DNA of 64,000 nucleotides, from positions 4,340,001 to 4,404,000 of the forward strand of contig NZ_JACHJR010000001.1 in assembly GCF_014203705.1 (NCBI RefSeq). Direction: 5' to 3'. Numbering within the stretch: position 1 is the stretch's first letter; the number at the start of each line of letters is the position of its first letter. Of this stretch, positions 9,109 through 16,117 are shown in pieces. Made by a program: the position numbers and the translations under genes. Source of the DNA: Kitasatospora gansuensis (GTDB lineage: Bacteria > Actinomycetota > Actinomycetes > Streptomycetales > Streptomycetaceae). A model generated the notes under the pieces. It did not search any database. It had not been told where the DNA came from and saw nothing but the letters and a program-made list of their open reading frames with translations.

Positions 9109-10686
9109 ATGCGAGCTGTCCGGCCGACCCGCCTCGTGCCCGCCGTCCTGGCCGCCGCGCTGCTGCTCGGGGCCTGTACCTCCGGCGGTTCGACGCCCGG
9201 ACAGACCGTCTCCTCCACACCGTCCTCGGACCACGCCCCGGCCGCCGGGGTCACCCCGCTGGAGCCGCTGCCCGCCGAGATCCCGGCCGCGCTGGCCTCC
9301 TACTACGGGCAGAAGCTCGACTGGAAGACCTGCGACGGCGACTTCGACTGCACCACCTTCAAGGTGCCGCTGGACTACGCGGCCCCGGCCGGCGGGGACC
9401 TGGTGCTGACCGCGGCCCGCAAGCGCGCCGCCGGCGGCAAGGCCCGGCTGGGCTCGCTGCTGCTCAACCCGGGCGGCCCGGGCGGCTCGGCCGTGGAGTA
9501 CGTCGAGGGCGTCGCGAAGGGCTACGACCCGGAGGTCAGGGGGGCGTACGACCTGGTCGGCCTCGACCCGCGCGGGGTCGGCCGGAGCTCGCCGGTGACC
9601 TGCCTGAGCGGCGACCGGATGGACGCGTACACCGCCGTCGACATCACCCCTGACGACCAGTCGGAGATCGACGCCCTGGTGGCGGCGGACCAGGAGTTCG
9701 CGGCGGGCTGCAAGCAGCGCTCCGGCGGCTTCCTCGGCCACGTCAGCACCGTCGAGTCGGCCCGCGACCTGGACGTGCTGCGGGCCCTGCTCGGCGACCA
9801 GAAGCTCAGCTACCTGGGCAAGTCGTACGGCACCTTCCTCGGTGCCACCTACGCCGGCCTGTTCCCGTCCCGGGTCGGCCGGATGGTGCTGGACGGCGCG
9901 ATGGACCCGGTGCTGGACGCCCGCGCGGGCAACAAGACCCAGGCCGGCGGCTTCGACGTGGCCTGGGCCGCCTTCGCCAAGGACTGCGCCAAGCGCGAGG
10001 ACTGCCCGCTCGGCCGGGACGAGCAGCAGCTCGACCAGCAGCTCGACGCCCTGTTCAAGCGGATCGACGGCGCCCCGCTCCCCACCGAGTCGAGCCGGAA
10101 GCTGACGGAGGCCCAGGCCACCACCGGCGTGATCCACGCGATGTACGCGGAGTTCCTCTGGCCGCAGCTGCGGACCGCGCTGACCACCGCGAAGGCGGGC
10201 GACGGCACGGCGCTGCTCAAGCTCTCCGACCAGTACTACGACCGGGAAGCCGACGGCAGCTACCCCAACCTGATGTTCGCCAACATGGCCGTCAACTGCC
10301 TCGACCTGCCCGCCCCGTTCGCCTCCCCGGCGGAGGCCGCGGCGGCGGTGCCGGAGTTCGAGCAGGCGTCCAGGCACTTCGGCCGGGACATGGCCTGGAT
10401 GGCCCTCGCCTGCGGCTACTGGCCGGTCAAGCCGACCGGTGCCCCGCACACCATCCGCGCGGCCGGCGCCGCCCCGATCGTGGTGGTCGGCACCACCCGC
10501 GACCCGGCTACCCCCTACGCCTGGGCCCAGTCGCTGGCCGGCCAGCTGGAGTCCGGCCGGCTGCTCAGCTACGACGGCGACGGCCACACCGCGTACGGCC
10601 GCCACAACACGTGCGTCGACGGCGCGGTCAACCGCTACCTGCTCGGCGGGGACGCCCCGGCGGCGGGGACCCGCTGCGCCAAATAA
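9109..10686 (+). CDS. Secreted alpha/beta hydrolase, TAP-type tripeptidyl aminopeptidase lipoprotein
   Basis: The N-terminus (MRAVRPTRLVPAVLAAALLLGAC) is a lipoprotein signal with lipobox LLGAC, so the mature protein should be anchored outside the membrane. The catalytic serine is in YLGKSYGTFLGA (GxSxG), after an oxyanion-type stretch LLNPGGPGGS. The C-terminal TAP-like region holds a Cys-rich end and the likely catalytic His in GDGHTAYG. These features match the SlpD/SlpE and tripeptidyl aminopeptidase family, which removes N-terminal peptides from extracellular proteins. 525 aa, a usual length. GAGAGAAG lies just upstream of the ATG. Substrate not known. Confidence 0.88.
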   Translation: MRAVRPTRLVPAVLAAALLLGACTSGGSTPGQTVSSTPSSDHAPAAGVTPLEPLPAEIPAALASYYGQKLDWKTCDGDFDCTTFKVPLDYAAPAGGDLVLTAARKRAAGGKARLGSLLLNPGGPGGSAVEYVEGVAKGYDPEVRGAYDLVGLDPRGVGRSSPVTCLSGDRMDAYTAVDITPDDQSEIDALVAADQEFAAGCKQRSGGFLGHVSTVESARDLDVLRALLGDQKLSYLGKSYGTFLGATYAGLFPSRVGRMVLDGAMDPVLDARAGNKTQAGGFDVAWAAFAKDCAKREDCPLGRDEQQLDQQLDALFKRIDGAPLPTESSRKLTEAQATTGVIHAMYAEFLWPQLRTALTTAKAGDGTALLKLSDQYYDREADGSYPNLMFANMAVNCLDLPAPFASPAEAAAAVPEFEQASRHFGRDMAWMALACGYWPVKPTGAPHTIRAAGAAPIVVVGTTRDPATPYAWAQSLAGQLESGRLLSYDGDGHTAYGRHNTCVDGAVNRYLLGGDAPAAGTRCAK

Positions 10687-10766
10687 CGAAAGTACGATCT
10701 TCGGTCCGGTAGGTACGATGTCTGCCCGCCTGTACCCACCTGCACCTACCGCTGAAGGAATGTTTC

Positions 10767-11414
10767 GTGCTCGGAGTCAACGACCTGGCGACGTACGTCC
10801 TCGGCGCCCTGGTCATCGTCCTGCTGCCCGGTCCCAACTCGCTCTACGTGCTCTCGGTCGCCGCCCGCAAGGGCATCCGGACCGGCTACTCGGCCGCCGC
10901 CGGCGTGTTCGTCGGCGACTTCACGCTGATAAGCCTGACCGCCCTCGGTGCCTCCTCGCTGCTGAAGGCCAACCCGGCGGTCTTCGCCGTGGTGAAGTTC
11001 GGCGGCGCGGCCTACCTGCTCTGGATCGGCTTCGGCATGCTCCGGGCGGCCCGCCAGCTCTGGCGCGAACGGCACGCCACCGCGGCGGAGGACGCCGAGG
11101 CTCCGGCCGCCGGCGAGCGGCCGTTCCGCCGGGCCCTGGTGATCAGCCTGCTCAACCCCAAGGCCATCTTGTTTCTCTTGTCGTTCTTCACCCAGTTCGT
11201 CGACCCGACGTACGGTCAGCCGGTGCTCTCCTTCGCCCTGCTCGGTGGCATCCTGCAGACCTTCAGCGTGCTCTACCTCTCCCTGCTGATCTTCGCGGGC
11301 ACCACCCTGGCCGCCGCCTTCCGCCGCCGCAAGCGCCTCTCGGCCGGCCTCACCAGCGGCGTCGCCGTCCTGTTCGCCGGCTTCGCCGCGAAGCTGGCCG
11401 TCTCCTCCGCCTGA
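10767..11414 (+). CDS. leuE: LeuE-type amino-acid exporter (LysE family)
   Basis: 215-aa membrane protein of the LysE/RhtB superfamily with about six hydrophobic segments. The hallmark PGPNSLYVL near residue 23 and NPKAILFLLSFFTQFVD around residue 135 match leucine exporter LeuE more closely than other LysE branches. It would export leucine or related neutral amino acids using the proton gradient. GTG start with GAAGGA upstream. It is the last gene before tRNA-Thr. Substrate is inferred from family resemblance only. Confidence 0.83.
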   Translation: MLGVNDLATYVLGALVIVLLPGPNSLYVLSVAARKGIRTGYSAAAGVFVGDFTLISLTALGASSLLKANPAVFAVVKFGGAAYLLWIGFGMLRAARQLWRERHATAAEDAEAPAAGERPFRRALVISLLNPKAILFLLSFFTQFVDPTYGQPVLSFALLGGILQTFSVLYLSLLIFAGTTLAAAFRRRKRLSAGLTSGVAVLFAGFAAKLAVSSA

Positions 11415-11497
11415 AACGTGGGTGCGGACCACCGGTGCGCACCGTGTAGACTGGCACGCGTTGCCGACGGCGTGATCATCTCGCCGGATGCAGCGGT

Positions 11498-11571
11498 GCC
11501 GCCTTAGCTCAGTTGGCCAGAGCAACGCACTCGTAATGCGTAGGTCTCGGGTTCGAATCCCGAAGGCGGCT
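11498..11571 (+). tRNA. tRNA-Thr (anticodon CGT)
   Basis: The cloverleaf can be drawn by eye: a 7-bp acceptor stem GCCGCCT/AGGCGGC, a D arm with TAGCTCAGTTGGCCAGAGC, an anticodon stem ACGCA/TGCGT with loop CTCGTAA (anticodon CGT, reads ACG), and a T arm with GGTTCGAATCC. No CCA is encoded. A terminator follows within 10 bases. Confidence 0.96.
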
Positions 11572-11576
11572 CTGTG

Positions 11577-11613
11577 AAGGCCCCAGGACTCACTCGCCGT
11601 GACCTGGGGCCTT
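11577..11613 (+). terminator. Terminator after tRNA-Thr
   Basis: Perfect 11-bp stem AAGGCCCCAGG (11577-11587) with CCTGGGGCCTT (11603-11613), 15-base loop and a short T run. It may also serve the ABC permease gene arriving from the other strand. Confidence 0.75.
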
Positions 11614-11646
11614 TGCCATGTCCGGAGCACCGCCGCTGACCCGTCC

Positions 11647-12492
11647 TCAGCCGTGGCGGGGTTCCCAGCGGAAGAGGCGGCGGCCCAGGACGGCGGCGCC
11701 GGCGGTCCAGGCGGCGATGATCAGCAGGGCCGGGGCGGCGTGCTGCCAGGCGTGCAGGAGGTCGAGGGCGGGGAGTGGGGCGCCGTTCCAGGACTCGGGG
11801 CCGAAGCCGCGGCCGAACCAGGCGGTGCGGAGGGTCTCCACCACGGGGGCCATGGGGAGGTTGTGGGCGGGGGCCTGGAGCCAGTGCGGCATGGAGCTGA
11901 GGGGGGCGACCACGCCGCTGGCGAACATGCAGATCAGCAGGACCGGGGTGGCGATCATCGGGGCGGCCTCCGCGCTCGGGGTGAGGCCGGAGAGGGCCAC
12001 CGCGAGGACGGCGAAGAGCAGGAAGCCGCCGGTCAGGGTGAGCAGGAAGAGCAGCGGATCGGCGGGGAGGGGTGCGTCGAACCAGATGACGGACAGTCCG
12101 CCCAGGACCAGGACCTGGAGCAGGACCACCGCGCCGGCCGCGCCGAACTGTCCGGCGAAGATGGCGGTCGGCGGGACCTCGGTGCCGCGCAGGCGCTTGA
12201 GCACCAGGTCGTCGCGCCGGGCCACCACGCCGTTCAGCAGGTTGATGAAGGACGTGACGAGGGCGAAGCCGATGAAGCCGACGGTGCTGTAGGCCGCCGC
12301 GTTCACACCGGCGATCTGCTGGTCGCGCAGCGGTGCCGCGATCACCAGGTTGAGCAGGACCGGCAGCAGGAAGCCGATGAAGGTCGAACGCCGGTTGCGC
12401 CAGAACACCCGCCAGGAGAGCAGGAATTGGCCGCGGGCGTAGGCGGGCCAGGCCAGGGTCCGGCCGGGGGCGGTGGTGGTCGGGGTGCTCAT
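11647..12492 (-). CDS. ABC-2 type drug/peptide exporter permease
   Basis: 281 aa with about six membrane segments, of the DrrB/ABC-2 permease type. Its N-terminal SWRVFWRNRRSTFIGFLLPVLLN resembles the amphipathic entry helix and first transmembrane helix of such permeases. Its start overlaps the stop of the ATPase gene by four bases (ATGA), so the pair is one transcription unit leading away from the RiPP precursor. Export of a toxic product, possibly self-immunity for the neighbouring RiPP, is plausible from position but is an inference; the pair could also predate the cluster. Confidence 0.85.
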   Translation of the reverse strand: MSTPTTTAPGRTLAWPAYARGQFLLSWRVFWRNRRSTFIGFLLPVLLNLVIAAPLRDQQIAGVNAAAYSTVGFIGFALVTSFINLLNGVVARRDDLVLKRLRGTEVPPTAIFAGQFGAAGAVVLLQVLVLGGLSVIWFDAPLPADPLLFLLTLTGGFLLFAVLAVALSGLTPSAEAAPMIATPVLLICMFASGVVAPLSSMPHWLQAPAHNLPMAPVVETLRTAWFGRGFGPESWNGAPLPALDLLHAWQHAAPALLIIAAWTAGAAVLGRRLFRWEPRHG

Positions 12493-13430
12493 CGGGTCTC
12501 CGCCTTTTCGTGGGCCAGTTCCAGGAAGACGTCCTCCAGGGAGGCGTTGCGTGCCTCGATGCCGTCCAGTTCGACGGCCAGTTCCGCCGCCCAGCCGTGC
12601 AGGGCGGCCAGGGCGGGGGCGGTCCGGGCCACCGTGTAGAGCACGGTGCCGTCCGTGACGGTCGGCGACTCGCCCAGGACGAACGGGAGTTGGGAGACGG
12701 CGACGCCCGCGGGCAGCGGGAAGGTGATCCGGGTGCCGTGGCCGGACAGCACCTCCTCGACCGTTCCGACGGCGGCCAGCTGCCCCCGGTCCATGATGGC
12801 CACCCGGTCGGCCAACTGCTGGGCCTCCTCCAGGTAGTGGGTGGTGAGCAGGACGGTGGTGCCGGCCGCCTTGAGCTCGCTGACGAGTCGCCAGGTGGCC
12901 CGGCGGGCCTCCGGGTCCATGCCGGTGGTCGGCTCGTCCAGGAACAGCAGCTCCGGGGTGTTCAGTACGGCCAGGGCGAGGTCCAGCCGGCGCCGTTCGC
13001 CGCCGGAGAGCTGCGCCACCCTGGTGCCCGCCCGTTCGGTGAGGGCGACCCGGTCGAGGACCTCGGCGGTGGGCTGTGCGCCGGAGATGAAGGAGCGCCA
13101 GGAGTCGATGGTCTCCCGGACGGTCAGCTCCTTGAAGAAGCCGCCCTCCTGGAGCATCACGCCCGTCCGCCGCCGGACCAGCGCGCCCTGGGTGTACGGG
13201 TCGAGGCCCAGCACCCGGACGGTGCCCGAGCTCGGCGGCGAGTACCCCTCCAGTACCTCCAGGGTGGTGGTCTTGCCGGCGCCGTTGGTGCCCAGCAGGG
13301 CGAACAGTTCGCCTCGCGCGACCGTGAAGGAAATGCCCCGGACGGCTTCGTAATCGCCGTAGCTGCGACGCAGGTCGCGTACCTCTACTGCTGGTTCCCC
13401 GGGAATTCCCGGGCCCGTGTTGAGTGTCAT
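12489..13430 (-). CDS. ABC exporter ATPase, DrrA family
   Basis: 313-aa ATPase with Walker A LLGTNGAGKTTTLEVLEGY, Q-loop VMLQEGGFF, signature QLSGGERRRLDLALAVL, Walker B LLFLDEPTTGMDPEAR and H-loop TTHYLEEA. The C-terminal domain after residue 230 is of the DUF4162 type found in DrrA-like multidrug and lantibiotic-immunity ATPases. It energises the permease encoded by the overlapping downstream gene. It is divergent from the RiPP precursor and shares a 263-base promoter region with it. A role in immunity is suggested only by location. Confidence 0.9.
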   Translation of the reverse strand: MTLNTGPGIPGEPAVEVRDLRRSYGDYEAVRGISFTVARGELFALLGTNGAGKTTTLEVLEGYSPPSSGTVRVLGLDPYTQGALVRRRTGVMLQEGGFFKELTVRETIDSWRSFISGAQPTAEVLDRVALTERAGTRVAQLSGGERRRLDLALAVLNTPELLFLDEPTTGMDPEARRATWRLVSELKAAGTTVLLTTHYLEEAQQLADRVAIMDRGQLAAVGTVEEVLSGHGTRITFPLPAGVAVSQLPFVLGESPTVTDGTVLYTVARTAPALAALHGWAAELAVELDGIEARNASLEDVFLELAHEKAETR

Positions 13431-13693
13431 GGGATACAGGGTGAACCGGGGGGCCTATATAAGGCAAGTGGGCGACATAAGCGCAGGTCAGAGGGTATTC
13501 AAAATGTCATGGGTGCAGGTGTGGCATTTTGCAGCGGTGAGTTTCTGACATCCCCTACTGACGCACTCCCGGGTGTCGGGTGCATAGTTTCCTCATCGCC
13601 GAAAACGAGCCGGAGAAAAAGCCGGAAAGCGAATTGGCGCCGATGGTGACCAGCCCCGCCGGGGCAGGCGCCACACCCCGAAGGGAGCCCACC
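13431..13693. promoter_or_regulatory. Divergent promoter region between ABC exporter and RiPP precursor
   Basis: Relatively AT-rich 263-base gap. For the leftward ABC pair, TATATA around 13456-13461 is a possible -10. For the rightward precursor, TGCATAGTTT at 13581-13590 resembles an extended -10, with CTGACG at 13558-13563 as a poorly spaced -35. GGGAG at 13683-13687 is the precursor ribosome site. The promoter boxes are by eye and weak. Confidence 0.4.
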
Positions 13694-13858
13694 ATGGCCG
13701 AGAACACCACCCCCGCGAACGACCAGTTCGACATCGAGATCGAGGAGCTGGACAGCGTCAACGCCGGCATCTCCGTCAGCTCGCTGGCCTGCGCCGCCTG
13801 CCCGGTCTCGAGCTTCAGCTCGGTCTCCAACGCCGCCGCCGAGACCGCGGCCGAGTAA
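13694..13858 (+). CDS. RiPP precursor peptide (thiazolyl/lanthipeptide-like)
   Basis: 54 aa. The leader (MAENTTPANDQFDIEIEELDSVNAG) is acidic and carries FDIEIEELD, the recognition-type motif known from thiopeptide and azole RiPP leaders. AG at 24-25 is a likely site for the C39 peptidase of the exporter. The predicted core runs from Ile26 and contains Ser27, 29, 30, Cys33 and Cys36, then paired serines at 39-40 and 42-43 and Ser45. It ends with an acidic Ala/Glu tail (NAAAETAAE) that may be trimmed. The two Cys suit thiazole formation by the YcaO enzyme, and the Ser suit oxazole or dehydroalanine. The start is fixed by GGGAG 6 bases upstream. The first gene of the cluster, it is followed by a strong hairpin. 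Confidence 0.88.
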   Translation: MAENTTPANDQFDIEIEELDSVNAGISVSSLACAACPVSSFSSVSNAAAETAAE

Positions 13859-13868
13859 TTCGGGTCCT

Positions 13869-13910
13869 GTGCCGCGGTGAGCCCGCCCTCGGGTGGGGTC
13901 ACCGCGGCAC
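13869..13910 (+). terminator. Hairpin between precursor and biosynthetic genes (attenuator)
   Basis: Perfect 12-bp stem GTGCCGCGGTGA (13869-13880) with TCACCGCGGCAC (13899-13910), 18-base loop, starting 10 bases after the precursor stop. No U tract follows. Likely a partial terminator or 3' stabiliser letting the precursor mRNA exceed that of the enzymes. Confidence 0.7.
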
Positions 13911-13976
13911 CCTGCTTCCCGCCATCCCCGCCATCCCGAAGTACCCACCGACCAGCAGCGAAGGAGAGCCGGGCCC

Positions 13977-15254
13977 ATGGAGAACCTCCGGCAGGAGCTG
14001 ACGCGGTTCATCCAGCAGCCCGCCGCCCAGCAGGACCCGCCCGCGCTCTACCGCCGTCTGCTGGCCAAGGCGCCGGTGCTGGACCTCGGCCGGGTCCATG
14101 TCGTCTCGGGTTACCAGGAGATCATCACCGTCCTGATGCACCCGGGGACGGCCGTCGACCCGACCACCGTCGGTCTGCCCAGGGCCGGTTCGACCGCCCT
14201 GGCCCGGATCGTCAACCGGATGCTTCCGATGCGCGACGGCGCCGACCACACCCGGCTCAAGCGCCTCGCCACCACCGCCTTCAGCGCGCGCCGCCTGGAG
14301 CAGATGCGCGCCCGGATCGAGAGCACGGCCGCCCGGATGCTCGAACCGCTGCTCGCGGCAGGGGAGTTCGACGTGGTCGCCGACCTCGCCGTACCGCTGC
14401 CGGTGGCCGTCTCCTGCGCGATCCTGGACATCCCCGACTCCGAGCAGGAGCGCGTCACCGGCTGGGCCGGTCTGATGGCCCGTTCGCTCCTCGACGACTT
14501 CGGCAGCCAGGATGCCCCGGACGATCCGGCCCGGATCGCCGAACTGGACGCCGAGTTCGAGGAGTTCCGCGCGTACGTAGAAGAGCTGTGCGCCGCCCGC
14601 GCCGCCGATCCCGGTGACGACCTGATCAGCCGGCTCACCGTGGCCCGCGCCGACGGCCGGCTCGACGACGAGGATCTGCTCGCCTTCGTGGTGATGCTGC
14701 TGGCCAACGGGCTGGAGACGCTGACCTCCGGACTGGCGCTGGCCGTCTGGCAGTTGCTGCGCGCCCCGGACCTCGCCGAACTGATCCGAAGCCGGCCCGA
14801 CCGGGCCGAAGCGGTCTTCGACGAAGCCCAGCGGCTCGGCAGCCCGGTGCGCGCCAGTGCGCGCGCCCTCACCCACGAGATCACCCTCGGCGACACCGTC
14901 GTCCCGGCCGGCCGGGTCGCTCTGCTGCTGTACGCGGCGGCCAACCGGGACCCGCGCCGCTTCGCCGACCCGGACGTCTTCGACCCGGACCGGGCCGAGA
15001 CGCGTCACCTGGCCTTCGGCCACGGTCCGCACCACTGCCTGGGCGCGCCGCTCTCGCTGATGGCGGGCGCCGCCGTGCTGCGCGGCCTGGCCGAGGCGGG
15101 CCGGACGCGTGCGTTGAGTACCCCGCTGACCGAGGAGACCGTGCCGTGGAACGCGCAGTTCGTCTTCGGCGGCATGCGTGAACTGCCGCTGCGGTGCCCG
15201 CCGGTGGCGGCAGCGGACCGGTCGGCCGCCCTCGTGGGGGTGGGGCGGCCATGA
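13977..15254 (+). CDS. Cytochrome P450 RiPP tailoring enzyme
   Basis: 425 aa, a soluble bacterial P450. Seen: I-helix LANGLETLTSG with the Glu-Thr acid-alcohol pair, ExxR as EAQR, and the haem loop FGHGPHHCLGAPL with the axial thiolate at Cys354. It would use ferredoxin-supplied electrons to hydroxylate or otherwise oxidise the modified peptide; no ferredoxin gene is adjacent, so a general cellular one must serve. ATG follows GAAGGAGAG. Its stop overlaps the start of the HlyD-like gene (ATGA), the first link in a translationally coupled chain. The residue it acts on cannot be read from sequence. Confidence 0.92.
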   Translation: MENLRQELTRFIQQPAAQQDPPALYRRLLAKAPVLDLGRVHVVSGYQEIITVLMHPGTAVDPTTVGLPRAGSTALARIVNRMLPMRDGADHTRLKRLATTAFSARRLEQMRARIESTAARMLEPLLAAGEFDVVADLAVPLPVAVSCAILDIPDSEQERVTGWAGLMARSLLDDFGSQDAPDDPARIAELDAEFEEFRAYVEELCAARAADPGDDLISRLTVARADGRLDDEDLLAFVVMLLANGLETLTSGLALAVWQLLRAPDLAELIRSRPDRAEAVFDEAQRLGSPVRASARALTHEITLGDTVVPAGRVALLLYAAANRDPRRFADPDVFDPDRAETRHLAFGHGPHHCLGAPLSLMAGAAVLRGLAEAGRTRALSTPLTEETVPWNAQFVFGGMRELPLRCPPVAAADRSAALVGVGRP

Positions 15255-16117
15255 GCAGCACAGCCACTAGTGAGCGGACACCGGAAAGTGGGGAGATCGT
15301 GACCGTCGCGACCAGGCCGGACGGCCCGGAGACCGAGCAGCCGACCGTCGGCACGGCGGGAGCCACCGCCGTCGCGGCGGCCCGGGCCGCCGCAGTCCTG
15401 GAACCCGGGCTGGACCGTCCGGTCGGACTGGTCGGCGCCCGGCTCCGGGCCGCCGCCGCCGCACTGCTGCTCGCGGTCGGCGCGGGCGGCGGCTGGGCGG
15501 CGTTCGGCAGCCTGCCGCACACGCTCGCGCTCCCGGCGGTGCTCGCCCACGGCACGGCCCCGGAGACGGTCCGGGCCGACCAGGCGGGCTCGCTGCTCGC
15601 CTACCAGGTCGGTACCGGAGCGGTGGTGACACAGGGTCAGGGCATCGCGTTGCTCAGGACACCGGCGGGCGATGAGCTCGTTGTCCGGGCACCGCACGCC
15701 GGCACGGTCACCGCCCTGCTGGCCACGCCCGGTGCCACGGTCGCGCCCGGAGCCGGTCTCCTCGCGCTGGACGACGCCCAACTGCCGGACACCGTACGGA
15801 TCTTCGCCACCTCACTGCAGGACGCCGGGCACCTCGTGCGCGGGCGGACGGTGCTGGTGCCGGTGCCCGGGGCGGGGACGGTCCAGGCCACCATCACCGA
15901 GGTGGACTCGCTGCCGGTCCGGGCCGAGACCCTGGACGGGACGTTCACCGTGCCGCTGCCCGGTGTGCCCACCGGTGCGGCTCCGGTGTGGGTGGCCTAT
16001 GCCCGGATCCAGGCTTCCGCAACGCAGTTGCGCGGTCCGGTGCCGTTGACGGTCTCGGTCGATCTGGGCGCCAGGCACCCGTACCAGGCCGTGTTCGGAT
16101 CGGGGGCCGGGCGATGA
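15251..16117 (+). CDS. HlyD-like secretion protein of an NHLM-type exporter
   Basis: 288 aa: cytoplasmic N-terminus of about 60 residues, one hydrophobic segment around residues 65-85, then an external biotinyl/lipoyl-like region (GTGAVVTQGQGIALLRTPAGDELVVRAPHAGTV in parts). This matches the short adaptor proteins that accompany NHLM bacteriocin exporters, which link the ABC transporter to the outside. ATGA overlaps on both sides show tight coupling with the P450 and the exporter ATPase. In a Gram-positive cell it cannot reach an outer membrane, so it probably guides peptide through the wall. Sequence conservation is low; context carries much of the call. Confidence 0.75.
   Translation: MSSTATSERTPESGEIVTVATRPDGPETEQPTVGTAGATAVAAARAAAVLEPGLDRPVGLVGARLRAAAAALLLAVGAGGGWAAFGSLPHTLALPAVLAHGTAPETVRADQAGSLLAYQVGTGAVVTQGQGIALLRTPAGDELVVRAPHAGTVTALLATPGATVAPGAGLLALDDAQLPDTVRIFATSLQDAGHLVRGRTVLVPVPGAGTVQATITEVDSLPVRAETLDGTFTVPLPGVPTGAAPVWVAYARIQASATQLRGPVPLTVSVDLGARHPYQAVFGSGAGR

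Noticed and set aside
11498..11571. tRNA-Thr as an integration site for a mobile island carrying the RiPP cluster
   Set aside because: No integrase, excision gene or duplicated tRNA 3' end was found, and codon bias does not change at the boundary.
13694..13858. Thiopeptide (pyridine macrocycle) product
   Set aside because: The leader motif is thiopeptide-like, but no [4+2] cyclase or split LanB dehydratase genes are present and the core has only two Cys.
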